5,221 bases of DNA from Tannerella sp. (GTDB taxonomy: Bacteria > Bacteroidota > Bacteroidia > Bacteroidales > Tannerellaceae). The DNA is taken from contig JAITDQ010000015.1 of NCBI GenBank assembly GCA_031282485.1, forward strand, positions 1 to 5,221. The letters are read 5' to 3'. Shown piece by piece: positions 1 to 5,221 of the stretch (the stretch's first letter is position 1; each line of letters begins with the position of its first letter). A program made the position numbers and the translations under genes. The notes under the pieces are model-generated. The model did no database searches, had not been told where the DNA came from, and saw nothing but the letters and a program-made list of their open reading frames with translations.

Positions 1-810
1 CTGTCGGAAATCCTTCGCATACAGCTCGAAATTGCGGAGCTGGAAAATACGTCGGAAAGCATCCTGTCGGAGATGACCGCCGAAAAGGCGCGTTTCAATG
101 CCTTGCTGAACCGTCCGGCAAAAAATGAAGTGACCGTACCGGATACGTTTGCGCTGACGCCATACACGTTTGACATCGACATGGCAATGCAGTTGATAAC
201 GGAACAAAATCCGATGCTGGGAATGATACGGGCAGAATCGTCGGCATACGAAGCCAAGGAAGAGATGAGCCGGAAAATGAGTTATCCCATGTTTGGAATC
301 GGTCTGCAGTATATGCTGATCGGCAAAAGAAGCGATGCCAACACGGCAACCGGCATGGACAGCGACATGGGAAGCGCAACGGGCAACAGCATGAACGGCG
401 GCATGAACGGCAAGGATATGTTCATGCCCATGCTGTCCGTTTCGATTCCGGTTTTCAGAGGCAAATACAATGCGGCGCGAAAGGAAGCGCAATTTCAGCG
501 CCGGGCGGCTCAAGCTAGGTACGACGAGGCGCTTAACAGTCTGGAAGCCGAATTTTACCGCGCCGGATATGAACTTGACGATGCGAAACGGAAAATCACG
601 CTTTACCGCAAACAGGCCGCGCTCGCACGCACTGCATACGATTTGCTTGTGCAGGAATTTGTCTCCGGAAAAAGCGATTTAAGCAGCATCATACAAGTGC
701 AGCGGCAACTGTCGGACTACCGTCTGAAGGAATCGGAAGCCATTGCCGGTTATAATACGGTAGTCGCAACGATTCAAAAAATGATTTCATCAAAAAATGT
801 AGAACAATAA
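1..810 (+). CDS. TolC/CusC-family outer-membrane efflux channel, 3' part only (5' end outside window)
   Basis: The frame is open from base 1, so this is a fragment of 269 residues; the first ATG at 73 is internal and should not be taken as the start. It covers the second half of an outer-membrane efflux protein (OEP/TolC fold). A helix ends in ALLNRP (fragment residues about 34-39), followed by helix LITEQNP, then strand-loop-strand (YPMFGIGLQYMLIG ... MPMLSVSIPVFRGKY), then a long pair of helices with FVSGKSDLSSIIQVQRQL. This family forms the outer-membrane duct of tripartite pumps that expel ions from the periplasm. The loop between the two beta-strands has seven Met in 26 residues (bases 355-432), which suggests Cu(I)/Ag(I). 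A CusB-like adaptor gene follows after 122 bases. In Bacteroidota this domain may be a separate gene or the C-terminus of a CusA/CzcA pump; the window cannot decide. Family assignment is firm, substrate is inferred. Confidence 0.88.
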   Translation: MSEILRIQLEIAELENTSESILSEMTAEKARFNALLNRPAKNEVTVPDTFALTPYTFDIDMAMQLITEQNPMLGMIRAESSAYEAKEEMSRKMSYPMFGIGLQYMLIGKRSDANTATGMDSDMGSATGNSMNGGMNGKDMFMPMLSVSIPVFRGKYNAARKEAQFQRRAAQARYDEALNSLEAEFYRAGYELDDAKRKITLYRKQAALARTAYDLLVQEFVSGKSDLSSIIQVQRQLSDYRLKESEAIAGYNTVVATIQKMISSKNVEQ

Positions 811-901
811 AAAAATAATCACAAATGAAACAATCACATACCCCAAAGAATAAAAATGAGCAAATAGCACTCCAATCTCATAATAACAAAGCACATATAT
901 C

Positions 902-923
902 TTTTAATTTTTAATTTTTAATT
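902..923. repeat. Short 7-base-period T/A tract in the leader of the adaptor gene
   Basis: Three AA steps (906, 913, 920) sit exactly seven bases apart, separated by runs of T, giving about three copies of TTTTTAA directly before the adaptor start. The rest of the 811-932 spacer is A+T-rich, without a hairpin or a Shine-Dalgarno-like sequence before 933. A-rich or T-rich leaders without Shine-Dalgarno sequences are usual in Bacteroidota. A role in translation or as an upstream promoter element is possible, but the sequence does not show it. Confidence 0.4.
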
Positions 924-932
924 GATCTCCCT

Positions 933-2534
933 ATGGATGTAAAAACAATATTTAAGAATGCCTACCTGCGTGCAGGAATCACCCTCATCGCAGGGCTGGT
1001 TTCAGGCTGGCTGATATCCCGGCTGTCGGATGCCGGCGATAAACAGGCCGGACACAGCCACGAACCGACGCCGGACGGTGTCAACCTCCCGTCGGACGAA
1101 GCGCCGCAACCACAAGTGTGGACATGCGCCATGCATCCGCAAATCAGACAGGACAAGCCCGGCAAATGTCCCTTATGCGCCATGGATTTGATTCCGCTTA
1201 AAAAATATTCGCCGGCGGCAGGCGACGACGCCCTCGACCCCGACGCCCTCCTGCTGTCGGACGAGGCGGTCGCCCTTGCCGGCATACAGACAACCCCCGT
1301 TAGCCGGAGCAATCCCGTCGGGGAAGTTCGCCTATACGGAACGATACAGCCGGACGAACGCCTTGTCCGTTCGCAGGTTTCACATGTCGGCGGGAGAATC
1401 GAACGGCTGCTGGTGAACTTCACCGGCGAATCCGTCCGTCCCGGCCAAGTTATTGTGAGCATCTATTCTCCCGATTTGCAAAATGCACAGCAGGAACTGC
1501 TCGAAGCCGTGAAACTCAAGGATACGCAACCGGCGTTGCTCGATGCGGCGCGTGAAAAACTTCGCCGGTGGAAACTTTCCGATGAGCAGATTGCGCTTGT
1601 CGAACAGTCGGGTGAAGTATCGCCGTTGATGGACATTACGGCAAACACCGGCGGAATTGTCGTCGCAAAAAACGTGTCGCAGGGCGATTACGTCAGCCAG
1701 GGAAGCGTACTGTTCAGCGTAGCCGATTTGTCTTCCGTCTGGGCGATGTTCGACGCATACGAAGCGGATTTGCCGTATCTGAAAACCGGCGAAAGCGTAA
1801 CCTATACGGTGCAGGCATTCCCCGGTAAAACGTTTTCGGGAAAGATTACCTTCATCGATCCGGTTTTGAACAGGACAAGCCGTACCGCCCGGGTGAGGGT
1901 GGAGACGGCCAATGCGGGAAGCCGGTTGAAGCCGGAGATGTATGCCTCCGCCGTCGTACGAGCTGGTTTGGGACAGGGCGGAGAGATGATTGTCATCCCC
2001 GGAACCGCTGTCCTGTGGACGGGAAAACGTTCAATCGTCTACGTAAAACAGGCGAACAGCGACGTTCCCGCCTTCCGCCTGCGCGAAGTGGAACTCGGTC
2101 CCGCCCTGGGCGATTCGTATGTCGTCCTGTCGGGTCTGGACGAAGGCGAAGAAATCGTCACCAACGGCGCCTTTACCGTCGACGCAAGCGCCCAGCTGGA
2201 AGGCCGGCGCAGCATGATGAACAGCGAAACGCCCTCGGCCGCAACTGTGCCGGGTGTTCCCGCTCAAACAGGCGTTTCCGCCCAAATAAAAGTGCAGGGA
2301 CTGTGCGAAATGTGCAGGGAACGCATCGAAGACGCGGCAAGGAGTGTGAACGGCGTCCTGTCCGCTTCATGGGATTCAAACACCCTTCAGTTGCGCCTGA
2401 ACATCGACCCGGCGAAAACGGACGAAGACGAAATCAGCAAAGCCGTCGCCGCCGCCGGCCACGATACGGACAGGCATAAAGCCCCCAAGGCGACTTACGA
2501 CGCCTTACCCGAATGTTGCAAATACAGACAATAG
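933..2534 (+). CDS. cusB: CusB-like RND efflux periplasmic adaptor with N-terminal heavy-metal-binding module and C-terminal HMA domain
   Basis: This 533-residue protein is the membrane-fusion subunit that would link an inner-membrane RND pump to the outer-membrane channel. An N-terminal hydrophobic segment (about 12-30) anchors or exports it; no lipobox Cys is present. A heavy-metal-binding module follows (63-88: WTCAMHP ... CPLCAMDLIP, with C65, M67, H68, C79, C82, M84). The adaptor core has a first biotinyl-lipoyl half (about 153-181), a short alpha-hairpin (182-227), a second lipoyl half (234-265) and beta-barrel and membrane-proximal domains (about 290-425). After a Ser/Pro/Ala linker comes an HMA-like domain (452-533) with GLCEMC (456-461), H510, H515 and the ending ECCKYRQ. 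ATG 933 is supported by the anchor right after it and by an in-frame stop at 912-914. Copper/silver is the likely substrate, from the Met/Cys modules and the Met-rich channel loop; a CzcB-type divalent-metal role is less likely. The terminal HMA domain makes it longer than a plain CusB. Confidence 0.92.
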   Translation: MDVKTIFKNAYLRAGITLIAGLVSGWLISRLSDAGDKQAGHSHEPTPDGVNLPSDEAPQPQVWTCAMHPQIRQDKPGKCPLCAMDLIPLKKYSPAAGDDALDPDALLLSDEAVALAGIQTTPVSRSNPVGEVRLYGTIQPDERLVRSQVSHVGGRIERLLVNFTGESVRPGQVIVSIYSPDLQNAQQELLEAVKLKDTQPALLDAAREKLRRWKLSDEQIALVEQSGEVSPLMDITANTGGIVVAKNVSQGDYVSQGSVLFSVADLSSVWAMFDAYEADLPYLKTGESVTYTVQAFPGKTFSGKITFIDPVLNRTSRTARVRVETANAGSRLKPEMYASAVVRAGLGQGGEMIVIPGTAVLWTGKRSIVYVKQANSDVPAFRLREVELGPALGDSYVVLSGLDEGEEIVTNGAFTVDASAQLEGRRSMMNSETPSAATVPGVPAQTGVSAQIKVQGLCEMCRERIEDAARSVNGVLSASWDSNTLQLRLNIDPAKTDEDEISKAVAAAGHDTDRHKAPKATYDALPECCKYRQ

Positions 2535-2546
2535 TTTTAGTTATAA

Positions 2547-2559
2547 TAATACAGTATTA
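2547..2559. promoter_or_regulatory. Perfect 13-base dyad before the small HMA gene (possible operator, tentative)
   Basis: TAATAC-A-GTATTA is a perfect inverted repeat around one central base, in the 47-base spacer between the adaptor and the small HMA gene, followed by a six-base T run (2561-2566). It could be a binding site for a dimeric regulator or a weak transcript-processing or attenuation element. As a hairpin it would have only A/T-rich pairs and little stability. It does not match the CopY-type operator (TACAnnTGTA). In a spacer this A+T-rich such a dyad can arise by chance. Confidence 0.25.
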
Positions 2560-2581
2560 ATTTTTTAAAAAGTAATTCAAG

Positions 2582-3007
2582 ATGAGAAAAACAGTTCTTT
2601 TAATCAGCGCAGTTGCCCTGCTGGCAACAAGTAATGTGTATGCACAGACGCACGACCACAGTTCCCACGCCCAACACCGGGAAACGACAAAGACCGCCTC
2701 CGGCACGGCGGCGCAACCGCAACCCGCGCCGGGCGCGACCACCGTCCTGACCGTCCGGGGAAGCTGCAACATGTGCAAGACCCGCATCGAAAAAACGGCA
2801 AAAGCCGTAACCGGTGTAACCTCCGCCGCCTGGGATTTAAAAACCAAAAAGCTGCAACTTGCCTTCGACGACAAAAAAACATCCCTCGAAGACATCTCAA
2901 AAGCCCTGGCGAAAGCAGGCCACGACACGGAAAAACACCGCGCCGACGACAAAACCTACAACGCCCTGCCACAGTGCTGCAAGTACCGGCAGCCGGATGC
3001 GAAGTAA
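2582..3007 (+). CDS. Exported small heavy-metal-associated (HMA) domain protein, probable periplasmic copper/silver carrier
   Basis: A 141-residue protein with a typical signal peptide (MRKTVLLISAVALLATSNVYA, cleavage likely after A21). A short His-rich mature N-terminus follows (H24, H26, H29, H32), then a Gln/Pro/Ala linker and an HMA-like ferredoxin-fold domain (about 54-137). The metal-binding loop is GSCNMC (C62, C65); H114 and H119 follow in AGHDTEKH, and the domain ends with ALPQCCKYRQ (C132, C133). Residues 56-137 align without gaps to the adaptor's C-terminus (452-533), 45 of 82 identical, so it is a separated duplicate of that domain. Placed 47 bases after the adaptor on the same strand, it is probably co-transcribed. 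By analogy with CusF it may bind Cu(I)/Ag(I) in the periplasm and hand it to the adaptor or pump; this is inference. ATG 2582 is supported by the signal peptide and an in-frame stop at 2573-2575. A MerP-like mercury role is less likely in this context. Confidence 0.87.
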   Translation: MRKTVLLISAVALLATSNVYAQTHDHSSHAQHRETTKTASGTAAQPQPAPGATTVLTVRGSCNMCKTRIEKTAKAVTGVTSAAWDLKTKKLQLAFDDKKTSLEDISKALAKAGHDTEKHRADDKTYNALPQCCKYRQPDAK

Positions 3008-3034
3008 AAATCAAAAGGCGAGCGAATATTCACA

Positions 3035-3092
3035 GAATTACAAAATTTACAGGATGAACATCTATTTGTAAATCCTGTAAATTCTGTAATTC
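3035..3092. repeat. Composite inverted repeat (26-base arms, 6-base loop) between convergent genes
   Basis: The left arm (3035-3060) and right arm (3067-3092) are reverse complements at 23 of 26 positions, enclosing the loop TCTATT (3061-3066). Each arm consists of three tandem short units. On the right these are TGTAAATCC, TGTAAATTC and TGTAATTC (starting at 3067, 3076 and 3085); the left arm carries their complements. The outer 20 pairs have one mismatch (3043/3084), which is A-C in a + transcript but a G-U wobble in a - transcript. It lies between the stop of the + strand HMA gene and the stop of the - strand flavoprotein gene, so it may end or protect both transcripts. No T run directly abuts the stem (the nearest on + is 3102-3108), so it is not a textbook intrinsic terminator. 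From memory, similar sequences recur between genes of many Bacteroidota, which suggests a dispersed repeat. Confidence 0.8.
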
Positions 3093-3114
3093 CGCATCTC
3101 CTTTTTTTCCACTC

Positions 3115-4281
3115 TCAAAAACACTCCCCCGCAACATACCCCGAAGCAAACGCCCAGTGGATATTATATCCCCCCAACCGGCCGGTTATGTCAATTACTT
3201 CGCCGCTGAAGAAAAGTCCTTTTAGCAGCAGGCTTTCCATGCTTTCGGGATTGATTTCACCGGTGCAAACGCCGCCGACAGTAACTTCCGCTTTTGAAAA
3301 ACCTTCGACGGAATCGGGGTAAACCGGGAACGAATGTACACATTCGGCTATGATATTACGCTCTTTTTTGCCGAGTTCAGCCACTTTACGTTCGGATAAA
3401 TTGTCGGGGATTATTGCTTTGACAAGCCTTTCGGGTAAGAAATGCATGAACAGGTTTTTTACAAAGAGTTTCCCGTTGCGCGGCTCGTGCATTTGCGAAA
3501 TCACATCTTCCGACGGCAGGAAATTTATCGTAACAACATCACCTTTTTCCCAGAAACAGGAACCCTGCAATACGGAAGGCCCGCTAATTCCTCTATGCGT
3601 GAATAATAAAGGCTCTTCTATTACGGGACTTTTTCCTGTAATTCGGATTTGTACGTCGAGGCTAATGCCCTGCAGGTTCAGTAGCGGAGAATCCTGCGGC
3701 AGGATAAAACCGGTAAGAGCCGGTTTCAGAGGCGTGACTTTATGGCCGAATTGCCGGGCTATCCTGTAACCCAAATCCGTCGCACCTGTTTGCGGCCATG
3801 CAAGTCCGCCTGTCGCCACGAGCAGGTTCTGCGATTCATACCACATTCCGTTTCCGCATTTTACCTGAAAACATGTCGTATACGACACTTCCGACACCTC
3901 CGTGTTTAGAGAAAAGTGAACGCCGTACTTCTCCGACGTCTGAAGCAGGTAAGAGACAAGTTCGTCCGCCCCTTTTTTACAAAAGATACGTCCGTGATCC
4001 CTTTCTTCGGTTTTTATGTCGGCTTTATGCAACAGGCCGAGTATGGAGCCGGTTGTAAACCGATTAAGCGCATGTTTGCAAAAAGAATTGTCTGCGCCGA
4101 AATAGTCCGATGCGGAAATGTACGTATTTGTAACGTTACATTTCCCGCCACCCGACACAAGCAGCTTTCTCCCCACTCTCCCCGCATGGTCTACGACTAA
4201 CACCCTGCGCCCTCTTTTTGCCGCCTCTATCGCCGCCATAAGCCCGGATGCGCCGGCGCCTATAATAATAACATCATACAT
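3115..4281 (-). CDS. HI0933/BaiN/YhiN-family FAD-dependent oxidoreductase
   Basis: A complete 388-residue flavoprotein of the usual family length. The N-terminal Rossmann motif is VIIIGAGASG (4-13), with D31 at the end of the second strand as the probable FAD ribose contact. The family signature SGGGKCNVTN (43-52) follows, then ATGG (156-159), LFTHRGISGPSVLQ (227-239), TVGGVCTGEI (334-343) and the C-terminal FAD-binding stretch FSGEVIDITGRLGGYNIHWA (358-377). The family is predicted to be cytosolic NAD(P)H/FAD oxidoreductases. Clostridium scindens BaiN acts in bile-acid 7-dehydroxylation, but most members lack an assigned substrate and none is implied here. ATG 4281 lies four codons before the FAD strand, 19 bases downstream of the VWA-like gene's stop, so the two are probably one transcript with this gene second. 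No Shine-Dalgarno sequence is visible in the 19-base gap. Family assignment is strong, substrate unknown. Confidence 0.93.
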   Translation of the reverse strand: MYDVIIIGAGASGLMAAIEAAKRGRRVLVVDHAGRVGRKLLVSGGGKCNVTNTYISASDYFGADNSFCKHALNRFTTGSILGLLHKADIKTEERDHGRIFCKKGADELVSYLLQTSEKYGVHFSLNTEVSEVSYTTCFQVKCGNGMWYESQNLLVATGGLAWPQTGATDLGYRIARQFGHKVTPLKPALTGFILPQDSPLLNLQGISLDVQIRITGKSPVIEEPLLFTHRGISGPSVLQGSCFWEKGDVVTINFLPSEDVISQMHEPRNGKLFVKNLFMHFLPERLVKAIIPDNLSERKVAELGKKERNIIAECVHSFPVYPDSVEGFSKAEVTVGGVCTGEINPESMESLLLKGLFFSGEVIDITGRLGGYNIHWAFASGYVAGECF

Positions 4282-4300
4282 TTACGAATCTGCTTTTTCA

Positions 4301-5221
4301 TTATTTTTTCACTGTTTGTTTTAAATATTTTTCTATCCGCTTATAAACCAGTGGAGTCTCGTTTCTCATCTGTTCGAACAGTTTTTTGTATTTGTCAGAC
4401 GGCGAGAGAAAATGAATTTGCAGTTTAGAGAGAATTATCTTAAATAAAGTATTGGCTTTATGTTCTTCATTATCTGCAAAATATTCTTCACAGTGTTTGA
4501 TTAATGCAAATAGTTCTGCTATTTCATCTTTACGGAAAACAGGCTTTTCTAAGGGTGTAAGTTTTAATTGCTGATTTATAGAACATTTTTGTTCGATTTT
4601 CTTTTTATCCAGAAACATAGCCACCGTCTCTGGGCATAGGGATAAGCAACAATAATTGTGCTCGCTTTTCATATTCCATCCGGAGGGCGATTCCAAAACG
4701 GTGTTTTGTAATTCGGGGATGTCGGTCAGCTTTTCATCCCGTTCGTTCACGGCGATGAAAGCCGTATATTTGGAGTCGATTTGATACAGGACGGCGATCT
4801 CAACGATTTGCTCTTTGTAGCCTTTGTTTTCGTTGTAAGGACGCGCCTCAATGTATTTTTCAGCCCGCCGGATCTGCTCGGCGGCATAGATTTTGTCGAG
4901 CGGAAGAATCGGCTGTTCCAATGTGTCTTTTTGAATGACAAATGAATACCGTTTGTTGCCGGTTTCGCAGACGAGTTCAAAATCGTCCGTAACGGCATCT
5001 GTTTCGAGCAATAAATCATAAAACTCGTGATTGAACAGCGTCTGCGTTTTTTCAATTTTGTCGATAACCCTGTGCCCATTATTGTTCAACTGGATATGAA
5101 ACAGATTCGCCGACGAAACACGCGCAAACTGGCGGACAATGATTTCCTTAATCTGTTCATCGCGCACGATAAATTCCGCCTTGCCGCGCCCCGCATTTGC
5201 TATCGCCGTCAAACCGCTTTT
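4301..5221 (-). CDS. C-terminal part of a VIT/VWA (inter-alpha-trypsin-inhibitor-like) domain protein, 5' end outside window
   Basis: The frame is open to the window edge, leaving 306 residues without their N-terminus; a TTG at 5212 is an internal Leu in GLTAIANAGRGKAEF, not a start. That opening resembles the end of the VWA domain in VIT-VWA proteins, where an A-GxGxAEF-type stretch precedes a beta-rich segment. The next landmark, LDKIYAAEQIRRAEKYIE (fragment about 108-125), and IVEIAVLYQIDSKYTAFIAV (139-158) match the characteristic helix plus SxYTxFxAV segment after the VWA domain in that family. The last ~100 residues are charged and helical in appearance (KKKIEQ, FRKDEIAELFALIKHCEEYF, YKRIEKYLKQTVKK) and not recognised. 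VIT and the MIDAS-bearing VWA core would lie beyond 5221. Roles of bacterial members are mostly unknown, often cell-envelope or protein-binding. The flavoprotein gene follows 19 bases on. Assignment is from remembered motif patterns. Confidence 0.72.
   Translation of the reverse strand, partial: KSGLTAIANAGRGKAEFIVRDEQIKEIIVRQFARVSSANLFHIQLNNNGHRVIDKIEKTQTLFNHEFYDLLLETDAVTDDFELVCETGNKRYSFVIQKDTLEQPILPLDKIYAAEQIRRAEKYIEARPYNENKGYKEQIVEIAVLYQIDSKYTAFIAVNERDEKLTDIPELQNTVLESPSGWNMKSEHNYCCLSLCPETVAMFLDKKKIEQKCSINQQLKLTPLEKPVFRKDEIAELFALIKHCEEYFADNEEHKANTLFKIILSKLQIHFLSPSDKYKKLFEQMRNETPLVYKRIEKYLKQTVKK

Noticed and set aside
73..75. ATG 73 as the start of the channel gene
   Set aside because: The frame is open from base 1, and the upstream residues (EIAELENTSES...) continue the helix expected before ALLNRP in this family.
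817..838. Two AATCACA direct repeats 15 bases apart after the channel gene
   Set aside because: Seven-base repeats in A+T-rich spacer are expected by chance. No second symmetry or promoter context supports an operator.
898..905. TATCTTTT as a Bacteroidota -7 promoter element (TAnnTTTG) before the adaptor
   Set aside because: The last base differs and no TTTG-type -33 element lies at a suitable distance upstream. Too weak to annotate in A+T-rich sequence.
962..1462. Long antisense open frame (166 residues) inside the adaptor gene
   Set aside because: It overlaps the clearly coding adaptor's metal module and lipoyl region. The translation is Ser/Arg/Pro-rich with no family resemblance, typical of a GC-rich antisense shadow.
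2015..2479. 154-residue + strand frame within the adaptor's 3' half
   Set aside because: Arg/Gly-rich out-of-frame shadow of the membrane-proximal and HMA regions, with no recognisable motif.
2557..3014. Two antisense frames covering the small HMA gene
   Set aside because: Cys/Arg/Ser-rich shadows of a gene with a clear signal peptide and HMA domain on the + strand. No independent support.
3093..3110. Classical intrinsic terminator after the 3035-3092 hairpin on the + strand
   Set aside because: The T run (3102-3108) starts nine bases after the stem instead of following it directly, and the stem is A/T-rich. Termination remains possible but is not shown.
5210..5212. TTG as the start of the VWA-like gene
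   Set aside because: The frame stays open to base 5221, and the Leu fits within a GL-AxAGxGxAEF-like family segment. The gene is cut by the window rather than starting here.

Overview
The window looks like chromosomal DNA of a member of the Bacteroidota. The reasons are GC-rich genes separated by very A+T-rich spacers, start codons without a recognisable Shine-Dalgarno sequence, and a metal-efflux gene order typical of that phylum. This is inference from sequence style and gene content; no rRNA or marker gene is present. Within the phylum I would guess Bacteroidales or a relative, with low confidence.

Left part (1-3007, + strand): a copper/silver-type efflux module of three genes. They are the 3' end of an outer-membrane TolC/CusC-family channel (or of a pump fused to such a channel), a complete CusB-like periplasmic adaptor, and a small exported heavy-metal-associated (HMA) domain protein. 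The inner-membrane RND pump (CusA/CzcA) is not in the window and would be expected to the left. The adaptor carries a metal-binding module at each end: a CxMHP...CPxCxM module after the N-terminal membrane anchor, and an HMA-like domain at the C-terminus. The small protein is a free-standing, signal-peptide-bearing copy of that C-terminal domain (45 of 82 residues identical without gaps, counted by hand). The likely arrangement is that the small protein and the adaptor's own domains capture Cu(I)/Ag(I) in the periplasm and pass it to the tripartite pump, much as CusF does in E. coli.

Middle (3008-3114): a short convergent intergenic region. It holds a 58-base near-perfect hairpin (26-base arms, 6-base loop) whose arms are each made of three tandem 8-9-mers. 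It is probably a dispersed intergenic repeat, perhaps also acting as a transcript end for both converging units.

Right part (3115-5221, - strand): two genes in one orientation, 19 bases apart. The upstream one is the C-terminal part of a protein resembling VIT/VWA (inter-alpha-trypsin-inhibitor heavy-chain-like) proteins, cut by the window edge. The downstream one is a complete HI0933/BaiN/YhiN-family FAD-dependent oxidoreductase. They appear unrelated to the metal module.

The most interesting material is the duplicated, extended HMA domain with its invariant CCKYR tail, and the composite hairpin at 3035-3092. I see no CRISPR array, tRNA, rRNA or insertion sequence.
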